A stretch of 64,000 nucleotides of DNA, taken from assembly GCA_017428525.1 (NCBI GenBank), contig JAFRQQ010000020.1, positions 204,278-268,277 on the forward strand. The letters are read 5' to 3'. Numbering within the stretch: the stretch's first letter is position 1; each line of letters opens with the position of its first letter. This DNA is from Clostridia bacterium (GTDB taxonomy: Bacteria; Bacillota; Clostridia; Oscillospirales; Acutalibacteraceae). The translations under genes and the position numbers were made by a program. Shown here piece after piece: positions 45,639-53,068 of the stretch. Below the pieces are notes generated by a model. It searched no databases. It was not told where the DNA came from and saw only the letters and a program-made list of their open reading frames with translations.

Positions 45639-45926
45639 ATGAATGAAAAAATGAAAAACGGCAATCTGGATTTTATGTTCAACGCCGTCCTGCAGCTGCA
45701 GACGCTCGAGGAATGCTATGATTTCTTTGAGGACCTGTGCACCGTCACCGAGCTCAAGGCGATGGCGCAGCGCATCGTCGTGGCCAAAATGCTGCGCGAC
45801 AAGCAGGTCTACAGCGATATCGTCGCGCAGACCGGCGCAAGCACCGCCACGATCAGCCGCGTCAACCGCTCCCTGCAATACGGCTGCAACGGCTATGAGA
45901 AAATCTTTCAAAGGATGGAAGACTGA
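45639..45926 (+). CDS. yerC: YerC/YecD-type TrpR-like transcription regulator
   Basis: 95 residues, all helical, of the TrpR-like family: LEECYDFFEDLCTVTELKAMAQRI is the first half, and YSDIVAQTGASTATISRVNRSL is a helix-turn-helix reading DNA. The family includes Bacillus YerC. The sensed ligand is unknown. First gene of an operon of four (methyltransferase, hslO, GH30 follow), with stop and next start overlapping by one base. AAAGGCAGG precedes the ATG. Confidence 0.85.
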   Translation: MNEKMKNGNLDFMFNAVLQLQTLEECYDFFEDLCTVTELKAMAQRIVVAKMLRDKQVYSDIVAQTGASTATISRVNRSLQYGCNGYEKIFQRMED

Positions 45927-46675
45927 TGGCCTACGACACGTTTGCCCGATTTTATGACAGTCTGACCGATAATGTGGAGTATGAGAAGCGTGCAGCGTTC
46001 GTTTGCAGGCTTCTTTCCTTCTGCGGCATTCCGAACGGCATCCTGCTCGAGCTCGGCTGCGGCACCGGGAGCCTGACCGCCCTGCTGGCCGACCGCGGCT
46101 ATGACGTGATCGGCGTGGATACCAGCGTTGGCATGCTCAACGCCGCGCGCGAAAAATGCGCGCCCCTGGGCAGCCGCGTGCTGCTGCTGCAGCAGGATAT
46201 GCAGGCGCTCGATCTCTTCGGCACCGTGCGGGCCTGCGTGTGCGCGCTCGACGGGCTCAACCACCTGCCGGACGCAGCCGCCGTGCGCCGCACCTTCGCG
46301 GGCGTCTCGCTCTTCATGGAGCCGGGCGGGGCCTTCATTTTTGACGTGAACACCGTTTACAAGCACCGCGCCGTGCTCGCGGACAACGCCTTCGTGATTG
46401 AAAACGACGACGTTTTCTGCACCTGGCAGAACGCCCTGCAGCCGGACGACAGCGTGGAAATCACGCTCGATTTCTTTGAGGAAGCGGCGGACGGGACCTA
46501 TGAACGCAGCTGGGAGCAGTTCACGGAGCGCGCCTATCCCCTTCCGGAGATTGCCGCCTGGCTGGAAGAAGCAGGCTTTGAAGTCTGCGGCATTTATGAT
46601 GATCTGAACGACGCGCCGGCGGGCGAAACGACCGAGCGCGCGACATTCCTTGCAAGAAAGAAGGCGGCGCAATGA
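45926..46675 (+). CDS. class I SAM-dependent methyltransferase
   Basis: 249 residues with SAM-binding motif I LELGCGTGSLT, a following VIGVDTSVGML acidic loop, and LLLQQDMQAL. The substrate is unknown; N-terminal MAYDTFARFYDSLT resembles small-molecule methyltransferases. It overlaps yerC by one base and hslO by 4 nt (ATGA). Confidence 0.8.
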   Translation: MAYDTFARFYDSLTDNVEYEKRAAFVCRLLSFCGIPNGILLELGCGTGSLTALLADRGYDVIGVDTSVGMLNAAREKCAPLGSRVLLLQQDMQALDLFGTVRACVCALDGLNHLPDAAAVRRTFAGVSLFMEPGGAFIFDVNTVYKHRAVLADNAFVIENDDVFCTWQNALQPDDSVEITLDFFEEAADGTYERSWEQFTERAYPLPEIAAWLEEAGFEVCGIYDDLNDAPAGETTERATFLARKKAAQ

Positions 46676-47556
46676 GAGAACTGATCCGCATGATCTCAAG
46701 CGACGGCGATCTGACCGTCATGGCTGCGGACACAACGGAAATCGTGGCGGACATGCAGCGCATTCACGGCACTTATCCCGTCGTTTCGGCGGCGCTCGGG
46801 CGGCTGCTGACCGCGGCCTGCATGATGGGCGCGGCGCTCAAGGGCAAAGACGACAGCGTGACCCTGCGCCTGAACGGCGGCGGGCCGGCCGGCTCGGTGA
46901 TCGCCGTGAGCGACAGCAGCGGCAACGTGCGCGGCTACGCGGCGAATCCCGCCGTGGACCTGCCCCGCAAGCCGAACGGCAAGCTGGACGTCTCCGCCGC
47001 GGTCGGCAAGGACGGCAGTCTGACCGTCATCAAGGATCTCGGCCTGAAGGAGCCTTATGTCGGGCAGGTGCCGCTCGTTTCCGGCGAGGTGGCCGAGGAC
47101 GTGACGCAGTATTTTGCCGTCAGCGAGCAGATCCCGACCGTCTGCGCGCTGGGCGTGCTGGTCAGCAAGCAGGACGCCTCCATCCTCGCGGCGGGCGGCT
47201 TTCTGATTCAGCTCCTGCCGACGGCGACGGACGATACGATCGACCGCGTGGAGGCCTGCATCGCGGATGTGCCGCCGATCACGGCCATGCTCGCGGAGGG
47301 CTTGACGCCCAAACAGATCTGCCGCCGTGCGCTGCCGGCCTTTTCGCTGGAGATGCTCGACAGCAGCGCGCCGGCCTACCGCTGCAGCTGCAGCCGCGCA
47401 CGGGTGCAGCAGGCCCTGCTCACGCTCGGCAAGGCGGAGCTGGAGGAGATGGCAAAGGATCCGGTCACGACCGTCAACTGCCATTTCTGCGATAAAACCT
47501 ACACATTTACCCCGGCGGAGCTCCGTCGGCTGATCGAGGAGGGCGGCAAACAATGA
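46672..47556 (+). CDS. hslO: redox-regulated chaperone Hsp33
   Basis: 294 residues. Hsp33 holds unfolded proteins during oxidative stress when its zinc centre is lost. The C-terminal zinc site is visible as CSC (near residue 237) and CHFC (near 270), the Cys-x-Cys...Cys-x-x-Cys redox switch. RLNGGGPAGSVIAVSD in the N-terminal domain is typical. It overlaps the methyltransferase by 4 nt and the GH30 gene by 4 nt. Confidence 0.95.
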   Translation: MRELIRMISSDGDLTVMAADTTEIVADMQRIHGTYPVVSAALGRLLTAACMMGAALKGKDDSVTLRLNGGGPAGSVIAVSDSSGNVRGYAANPAVDLPRKPNGKLDVSAAVGKDGSLTVIKDLGLKEPYVGQVPLVSGEVAEDVTQYFAVSEQIPTVCALGVLVSKQDASILAAGGFLIQLLPTATDDTIDRVEACIADVPPITAMLAEGLTPKQICRRALPAFSLEMLDSSAPAYRCSCSRARVQQALLTLGKAELEEMAKDPVTTVNCHFCDKTYTFTPAELRRLIEEGGKQ

Positions 47557-48974
47557 AATCTCTGCTCTGCATCGTGCTCTCCTGGCTGATCACGACCTCG
47601 TTTTCCTGGTTCGCCTCCGATGATCCGCGCACGCTGCGGGTGAATCCCTATGTGCAGTACCAGACCTTTGAAGGCTTCGGCACGAGCAGCTGCTGGTGGG
47701 CGCAGACGATTGACAGCGACGAGGAAGCAAAGGAGATCGCCCGTCTGCTTTATGACGATGAAACCGGCCTGGGACTGGATATTTACCGCTACAACATCGG
47801 CGGCGGCGAGGCGGAGAATCCCGCCTGCCGCATCTGGGACCGCACCCGTCGCACAGAGAGCTTCTATGTCTACGACGCGGCAACCGGCACCGGGACCTAT
47901 GATTTCACGCGCGACGCCAACGCCCGCCGGATGCTGGATTACGCGGTGCAGTACGGCGCGAAGGAAGTCATTCTGTTTTGCAACAGCCCGCATTATTCCA
48001 TGACCGTCAGCGGGCAGGCCTCCGGCGGTCTGACGCCCGGCGCCTCCAACCTGCCGCCGGAGAATTACGGCGCGTTCGTGGACTATGTGCTGACGATCGC
48101 GGACTGGTTTGTCGCGCAGGGCTATCCCGTGACCGCGATTTCGCCGATCAACGAGCCGCAGTGGGACTGGGGCGGCGACTGGGTCGGGCAGGAGGGCTGC
48201 CATTATTCGCCCGAGGAAACCGTGACCGTGCTCGAGCGCTTCGCGACGGAGATGCAGCGGCGCGGCAGTCCCTATGCGCTGCGCGGGCCGGAAAGCGGCC
48301 AGCTGACCTGGCATTATTACGATTATATCGAGAAATTTTTTGAAAGCGAGATCCTCAACGGCTTCTGCGACACCTACAGCGCCCACAGCTACTGGATGGA
48401 CGGCGATTACGCCGGCAAGCAGAATTTCGCCTGGAAGATGGAAACCGACTTCCCGGGCAAGAAATTCGAGATGAGCGAATGGTGCGAGCTGCCCATGCAG
48501 CTGGACAGCCGCACGATCGACAGCGGCCTTTATATGGCGAATATCCTGGTGCAGGATCTGACGGTGATGAACGCCGTTTCCTGGCAGAGCTGGACCGCTG
48601 TCAACGGCGACGGCGTGCTGGACCGCATCGACGGCGGGCTGGAACAGTACCGCCGCTATGACGTCTACAAGCAGTTTTCGGCCTTTATTCAGCCGGGGAT
48701 GCAGCGCGTGCAGGTGCTTGACACCGCGCCGTATGCCTGGGATGAAACCGACCGCCCGCTGGTCTATGCCGCGTTCTGCGGCGGCGGGAAAACCGTGTTG
48801 ATCGTCGTCAACAACACGGAGGAAGCGCAGCCCCTGCGTCTGGGCGGGCTGTATCTCGATCAGCAGACGGTCCGCACAGATGAAACGCTGCACTGCGAAA
48901 CGGTGTATCACGGCCCGTTCCGCGCGAACCAGACCCTCCCCGCCCGCAGCGTCACGACATTCGTGCTGCGGTAA
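47553..48974 (+). CDS. secreted family 30 glycoside hydrolase
   Basis: 473 residues with a signal peptide (LLCIVLSWLITTSFS). (beta/alpha)8 barrel: FEGFGTSSCWWAQ near the start is the usual GH30 opening; SPINEPQW carries the acid/base Glu (about residue 207) and FEMSEWCE the nucleophile Glu (about 307). A C-terminal beta-sandwich (from about 385) completes the fold. The sequence seems nearest to endo-beta-1,6-galactanases, inferred only from motif wording. ATGA overlap with hslO makes this a secreted enzyme in a stress-gene operon, which is unusual. No promoter of its own was seen. Confidence 0.82.
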   Translation: MKSLLCIVLSWLITTSFSWFASDDPRTLRVNPYVQYQTFEGFGTSSCWWAQTIDSDEEAKEIARLLYDDETGLGLDIYRYNIGGGEAENPACRIWDRTRRTESFYVYDAATGTGTYDFTRDANARRMLDYAVQYGAKEVILFCNSPHYSMTVSGQASGGLTPGASNLPPENYGAFVDYVLTIADWFVAQGYPVTAISPINEPQWDWGGDWVGQEGCHYSPEETVTVLERFATEMQRRGSPYALRGPESGQLTWHYYDYIEKFFESEILNGFCDTYSAHSYWMDGDYAGKQNFAWKMETDFPGKKFEMSEWCELPMQLDSRTIDSGLYMANILVQDLTVMNAVSWQSWTAVNGDGVLDRIDGGLEQYRRYDVYKQFSAFIQPGMQRVQVLDTAPYAWDETDRPLVYAAFCGGGKTVLIVVNNTEEAQPLRLGGLYLDQQTVRTDETLHCETVYHGPFRANQTLPARSVTTFVLR

Positions 48975-49049
48975 CGCAGCCAACGGAAAAAGGTCTGCTG
49001 CAAATCATCTGATCGTGAGCGACGCAAAACAAAAGGCAATGCGATAAAT

Positions 49050-49093
49050 AAGACGCTTTCCGGAAGTGAAGCATCCGGAGAGCGTCTTTTGTT
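49050..49093 (+). terminator. terminator after the GH30 gene
   Basis: Near-perfect 15-bp stem (49050-49064 with 49074-49088) followed by a T-rich run. It lies 76 nt after the GH30 stop codon. Confidence 0.75.
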
Positions 49094-49155
49094 TCGGAAA
49101 GGATTGTTTTGCAGCACGCACCCGTGGGTGTTGCCGTGGGATTGTGCGGGATCCG

Positions 49156-49542
49156 GCGGACGATCGATGATCGTCCCTACGCAGTTGCCGATGGCGTCGT
49201 AACGTAGGGGCGGATTGCACGTCCGTTTGAGAAATCTGCGATTTTTCTCTGCATAAAACCTTGGCTTTCTTCTGCATCCGCGGACGATCGATGATCGTCC
49301 CTGCGGCTGACGGCGGATCGTAGGGACGTGCATTGCACGTCCGTTTGAGAAATCTGCGATTTTTCTCTGCGTAAAACCTTGGCTTTCTTCTGCATCCGCG
49401 GACGATCGATGATCGTCCCTACGGCTGACGGCGAATCGTAGGGACGTGCATTGCACGTCCGTTTGAAAAATCTGCGATTTTTCTCTGCATAAAACCTTGG
49501 CTTTCTTCTGCATCCGCGGACGATCGATGATCGTCCCTACGG
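49156..49542. repeat. 118-bp tandem repeats made of nested palindromes
   Basis: GGACGATC-GAT-GATCGTCC occurs four times (49157, 49281, 49399, 49517; spacings 124, 118, 118). Each full unit also has GGACGTGCA-T-TGCACGTCC (49324, 49442), a dyad around TGC (exact GAAAAATC/GATTTTTC in the last unit), and GTCCCTACG/CGTAGGGAC arms linking adjacent hairpins. No gene fits. The first unit is a diverged variant. The stretch 48975-49591 thus holds a terminator and this array only. Confidence 0.85.
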
Positions 49543-49591
49543 TGCGACGCCGAATCATTTTGCGGAATCCGGCTATCCTTTTTCTTCTTTG

Positions 49592-50485
49592 TTATTCGCC
49601 CTGCGCCTGCAGGAAGGCTTCCACTTGCGCGCGGTCGGGGATCGTTTCGGCGGCGCCGGGGCGGGTCACTTCGATCGCCGCGGCGGCCTGGCCGATCCGC
49701 AGTGCCTCTTGCGGGGACTTCCCGTCGAGCAGCGCCTGCAGGCAGTAGCCGGTGAAGGTGTCGCCCGCGCCGGTGGTGTCCACGGCGTTCACGCGATAGG
49801 CCGGCATCTGCACAAGCGCGTCGCCGTCATAGTAAATCGCGCCGTCCGCGCCGAGGGTCAGGATGATTTCGCCGTGATTGCGCGCATGCAGCGCGCGCAC
49901 GATGCGTGCCGGGTCGGTTTCGCCCGTGATGCTCTCCCCTTCGCTCTGATTGAGCACCAGGCAATCCGCCAACTCATACGGAAAATCGCGCAGCGCTTCA
50001 ACGAACGGCGAGGGATTGAACGCGGTGCGAATGCCCGCCCCCTGCGCCTTGCGCAGCATCGGCTCCACGCAGGAGGTTTCATATTGCGTGAGCAGGAGCG
50101 CGGCGTCCCCGTGCGCGGTGAGCACGGCGTCGCAGTCCGCCTCGGTGATCACGCGGTTCGCGCCGCCGAAGAGGATCATCTGATTCTGCCCGTCGGGGTC
50201 GCATTCGATGATCGTGTGGCCGGTGGGCACGTCGGAGACGGCAACGGCGGAAATATCCACGCCGCCGGCTTTGAGATAATCGGTCAGATACGCGCCGTCC
50301 GCGCCGACCTTGCCGGCGGCGACGGTCGTCGCCCCGGCCTTCTGCAGGGCAAGCGCCTGATTGAGCCCCTTGCCGCCCACATGCACCTCATAGCCTTTGC
50401 AGTAGAGCGTTTCGCCGCGGTCGGGCAGATGCGGCATGGCATACACATGGTCGATATTGAATGAACCGAACACCAGAACTTTCAT
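49592..50485 (-). CDS. rbsK: ribokinase-like PfkB sugar kinase
   Basis: 297 residues. VGGKGLNQALALQKAGA is the PfkB signature 1 and DTTGAGDTFTG signature 2 with the catalytic Asp. N-terminal VFGSFNIDHVYAM fits ribokinase rather than fructokinase. Predicted reaction: ribose + ATP to ribose-5-phosphate. It overlaps rpe by 4 nt, so the pair supply the pentose phosphate pool; the XRE gene upstream may control them. Confidence 0.85.
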   Translation of the reverse strand: MKVLVFGSFNIDHVYAMPHLPDRGETLYCKGYEVHVGGKGLNQALALQKAGATTVAAGKVGADGAYLTDYLKAGGVDISAVAVSDVPTGHTIIECDPDGQNQMILFGGANRVITEADCDAVLTAHGDAALLLTQYETSCVEPMLRKAQGAGIRTAFNPSPFVEALRDFPYELADCLVLNQSEGESITGETDPARIVRALHARNHGEIILTLGADGAIYYDGDALVQMPAYRVNAVDTTGAGDTFTGYCLQALLDGKSPQEALRIGQAAAAIEVTRPGAAETIPDRAQVEAFLQAQGE

Positions 50486-51162
50486 ACAGATCCCCCTTCC
50501 GCAAGCACGCGGCGCATTTTTGCAATATTCTCTGTCAGATTGCCGGGGCCGAGGATGCTCGACGTGCCGACCACAAAGAGATCGGCGCCGGCCTGCCGCA
50601 TCAGCGGCGCTTTTTCGTAATTGACGTTGCCGTCCACCTCGATGCGCAGCGCGGATTTTCCGTTTTCATCCAGCAGGCGGCGCAGCGCGGTGATGCGCTC
50701 GAGCGAGCCGGGCACCATCGACTGCCCCGCAAAGCCCGGGAACACCGTCATGAGCAGCACGCCGTCAATGGCGTCCAGAAACGGCAGCACGGCGTCGACG
50801 GGCGTGTCCGGGTTGATGGCCAGCAGCGGGCCCGCCCCGGCCTGCCGGATCTGCGCGAGCGCGTCGGCGACGGCGGGGGTGCTTTCATAATGAACGGAAA
50901 CAAAATCCCCCGGCCCGAACGGGAACACGCCGAGCTTCTTCTCCGGCGCGGTCACCATCAGGTGCAGATCCAGCGGGATGGAGGTTTTCGCCTTCAGGCG
51001 GCGGCAGTAATCCGAGCCCAGGCAGAAATTCGGCACAAAAACGCCGTCCATCACGTCGATGTGCAGGTATTCGATCCCGGTTGCTTCCATGGTTTCGATG
51101 ATCTCGCGCAGGCGGAAAATATCGGCGCACATGAGCGAGGGGGATATGGCGGCAGGTATCAT
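50482..51162 (-). CDS. rpe: ribulose-phosphate 3-epimerase
   Basis: 226 residues, TIM barrel. ISPSLMCAD opens the protein; EYLHIDVMDGVFVPNF and LDLHLMV hold the metal ligands (His and Asp), and TVFPGFAGQS is the phosphate-binding loop. Interconverts ribulose-5-phosphate and xylulose-5-phosphate. It overlaps both neighbours by 4 nt (ATGA). Confidence 0.9.
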   Translation of the reverse strand: MIPAAISPSLMCADIFRLREIIETMEATGIEYLHIDVMDGVFVPNFCLGSDYCRRLKAKTSIPLDLHLMVTAPEKKLGVFPFGPGDFVSVHYESTPAVADALAQIRQAGAGPLLAINPDTPVDAVLPFLDAIDGVLLMTVFPGFAGQSMVPGSLERITALRRLLDENGKSALRIEVDGNVNYEKAPLMRQAGADLFVVGTSSILGPGNLTENIAKMRRVLAEGGSV

Positions 51163-51860
51163 TCAGCAGGTTCCTTTCCGGCGGCGTCCTCCACGGGACG
51201 GGCCGCTTTTTTCATTTGCGCGCGGCGGATCAGCGTCCCGAGACCCAGCCCGGCCGCGCCGATGGCGGCGCCGATCGGCAGCGCGGGGAAATCCGGCCAG
51301 CGGAATACGTGAAACGCCGTCATGTTGGCGACGCTGTAGGTGGAATAAGGCACGAGCATGAACATCACGCCGAAAAAGAGGATCCACAGCCATTTCCACT
51401 TGCCGAAGGCGTCCGTTTTGCCCATGAGCAGAGCGATGACGAAGGTCGTGACCGGCATGAGCAGCCAGACGAAGATCAGGCCGTAGCCCATCGCGTCGTC
51501 CGGTTCGGTGGCCAGCCAGAAGAAGAGGACGGAGAACACCCAGATCACCAGATAGGCGACGATCAGAATGACGTTCGTCTGCTTCTTCTTGCTCTTGACA
51601 ATGTTTGTGCTTTCTTCCAGATAGTCCAGATAGGTTTGCTTTGCAGGTTGCTGTTTCACGGTCGGTTCCTCCTTGAGGAGGTGATCGAGACTCACGGCGT
51701 ACAGATCGCTCATGCGCACGACGCTCACGATATCGGGATAGGTTTTTTCATTCTCCCAATTGGAAACGGTCTGCCGGCTCACGCCCAGCGCCTCCGCGGC
51801 CTTCTCCTGGCTGAGTCCGGCGTCGGTTCTCGCCTTGCGCAGCTTTGCGCCGATCTCCAT
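51159..51860 (-). CDS. XRE-family regulator with C-terminal membrane domain
   Basis: 233 residues. Residues 2-60 are an HTH of the Cro/CI type (LSQEKAAEALGVSRQTVSNWE), then a linker and about four transmembrane helices (about 95-215), so it is a membrane-tethered regulator. The ATG at 51860 has GGAGGTG 8 nt upstream and is preferred over the ATG at 51887. First gene of an operon with rpe and rbsK. TGTCAAA repeats directly upstream of its promoter suggest autoregulation. Confidence 0.85.
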   Translation of the reverse strand: MEIGAKLRKARTDAGLSQEKAAEALGVSRQTVSNWENEKTYPDIVSVVRMSDLYAVSLDHLLKEEPTVKQQPAKQTYLDYLEESTNIVKSKKKQTNVILIVAYLVIWVFSVLFFWLATEPDDAMGYGLIFVWLLMPVTTFVIALLMGKTDAFGKWKWLWILFFGVMFMLVPYSTYSVANMTAFHVFRWPDFPALPIGAAIGAAGLGLGTLIRRAQMKKAARPVEDAAGKEPAE

Positions 51861-51905
51861 TTGCTTCACCTCCGTTGAATTTCGCACCCCGTCGGATGCG
51901 CCTTC

Positions 51906-51934
51906 ATTCTAGCGGATTTGCCGCCCGCTGTCTA
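51906..51934 (-). promoter_or_regulatory. promoter of the XRE-rpe-rbsK operon
   Basis: Minus strand: TAGACA (51934-51929), 17-bp spacer, TAGAAT (51911-51906). Confidence 0.65.
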
Positions 51935-51943
51935 TCGAAAGGC

Positions 51944-51983
51944 TTTGACAACGGGCTGAAACCGCTGTCAAAATGCTTTGACA
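51944..51983. promoter_or_regulatory. TTTGACA/TGTCAAA operator array upstream of the XRE promoter
   Basis: TTTGACA (51944-51950), TGTCAAA (51966-51972) and TTTGACA (51977-51983). The last two form a perfect inverted repeat with a 4-nt spacer; the first two form a wider imperfect one. A likely binding site for the adjacent XRE protein. Confidence 0.55.
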
Positions 51984-52000
51984 TGCTTATAAATCAAGGA

Positions 52001-52555
52001 TCACAGCAGCGCAATTCCAATGCCGAGCGCGCCGTACTTTGCCTGCGCTTCGGCGGAATAGTATTTGTCCATATCGTGCGGATCGGGCGTTTCGCCCGGC
52101 GCATAGCCGAGCGCTGCCGCCGGCAGGGCGGCATAGAGCGCCGCGAAGGACGGGTACGCGTGCAGCGCCGTCACCTCGACGTAGAGCACGTCCTCCCAGC
52201 CGCCGATCTCCTCAAACCGGATCGCGTCGCCCACGCGGATGGTCTGCCGCTTCTCATCGCGCAGCCGCATCTCGATCGTTTTATCGCCGCGCTCGATCTT
52301 CTCAAACGGCGCGGGCACGAGATGCATGCAGTGCAGCGGCCGATTCATCCAGATTTTCGGCGGGCCGTCGATCAGCTCGACCGTTTCGATCTCGCTGCGG
52401 AAAAAATTCCAGTTGTCGATCGCAAGGCTTTCCTCCTCGCAGCCGATGGCGTCGAGGTTGTATTCGTCGGAATTGTGCAAGCACACGCCCTCGAAGACGT
52501 CGCCGTCCTTCAGCGTGATGCGCACGGTTTTTTCATCATAATCATACAGGTTCAT
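52001..52555 (-). CDS. Sm-like plus ASCH-domain protein
   Basis: 184 residues. The first 60 residues (TVRITLKDGDVFEGVCLHNS) look like an Sm/Hfq-type barrel with a strand pattern that may bind RNA. From about residue 75 an ASCH domain begins: FEKIERGDKTIEMRL, a DEKR loop, IRVGDAIRF, then Tyr/Ala-rich helix and a GY..GET box, typical of RNA-binding ASCH proteins. Combined, it is probably an RNA-binding protein of unknown target. ATGA overlap of 4 nt with the SF0329-type gene. Confidence 0.65.
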   Translation of the reverse strand: MNLYDYDEKTVRITLKDGDVFEGVCLHNSDEYNLDAIGCEEESLAIDNWNFFRSEIETVELIDGPPKIWMNRPLHCMHLVPAPFEKIERGDKTIEMRLRDEKRQTIRVGDAIRFEEIGGWEDVLYVEVTALHAYPSFAALYAALPAAALGYAPGETPDPHDMDKYYSAEAQAKYGALGIGIALL

Positions 52556-53064
52556 GATGCTGCTTCCTCCTCAAGCCGCAGGCCCTCCGCGTCGCAGCGA
52601 AGGCGATAGAACGTGCGAAGCGCCGGGGGCGCCGCTTTCATTTCCTCCTGCATCGCGGCCAGCCGCCGCTTGCCGCAGCGGCGATCCAGCAGCGCGAAGA
52701 TGCGCACGAGCAGGTTGTCGCTTTGCAGGCTTTCATCAATACTCTGATTGTCAAACGCTTCAAACGCGCCGTAAAACGCATTCTGATCAAAGGTGCCGGT
52801 TTTCAGCGTGAAGTCATCGACCTGCATGCCCTTCCAGGCAAAGTTGCCGCCGCGCGCAAGGATTTCTTCCCATGTGCCTGCGTTGCGGGCGTCGCCGTAA
52901 TAACTGCCGTGCAGGACTTCCTGCCCGTCAAAGCGGATCGCGGCGCGGCCGTTGCGGTCAGGGTCTTTGCTGTAAGTCGTCACATAATACTGAATGTGTC
53001 CGCGCAGGGACGGCGCAAGGTAGTCGGCTTCCAGCTTCTTGCGTATATAGCTCCATCTGTGCAT
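52552..53064 (-). CDS. SF0329-family-like protein of unknown function
   Basis: 170 residues. Starts WSYIRKKLEADYLAPSLRGHIQYYVT, which resembles the SF0329 family (small cytosolic proteins, function unknown). No catalytic motif seen. Starts 4 nt after the phosphoesterase stop and overlaps the Sm/ASCH gene by 4 nt, so all three are in one operon. Confidence 0.6.
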   Translation of the reverse strand: MHRWSYIRKKLEADYLAPSLRGHIQYYVTTYSKDPDRNGRAAIRFDGQEVLHGSYYGDARNAGTWEEILARGGNFAWKGMQVDDFTLKTGTFDQNAFYGAFEAFDNQSIDESLQSDNLLVRIFALLDRRCGKRRLAAMQEEMKAAPPALRTFYRLRCDAEGLRLEEEAAS

Positions 53065-53068
53065 TTCG

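Noticed and set aside
49156..49542. CRISPR array
   Set aside because: Units are nearly identical across the whole 118 bp with no variable spacers, and no cas genes are nearby.
48908..49558. 216-residue minus-strand frame through the 118-bp repeats
   Set aside because: The protein only repeats the tandem DNA unit; no ribosome site. A translated repeat, not a gene.
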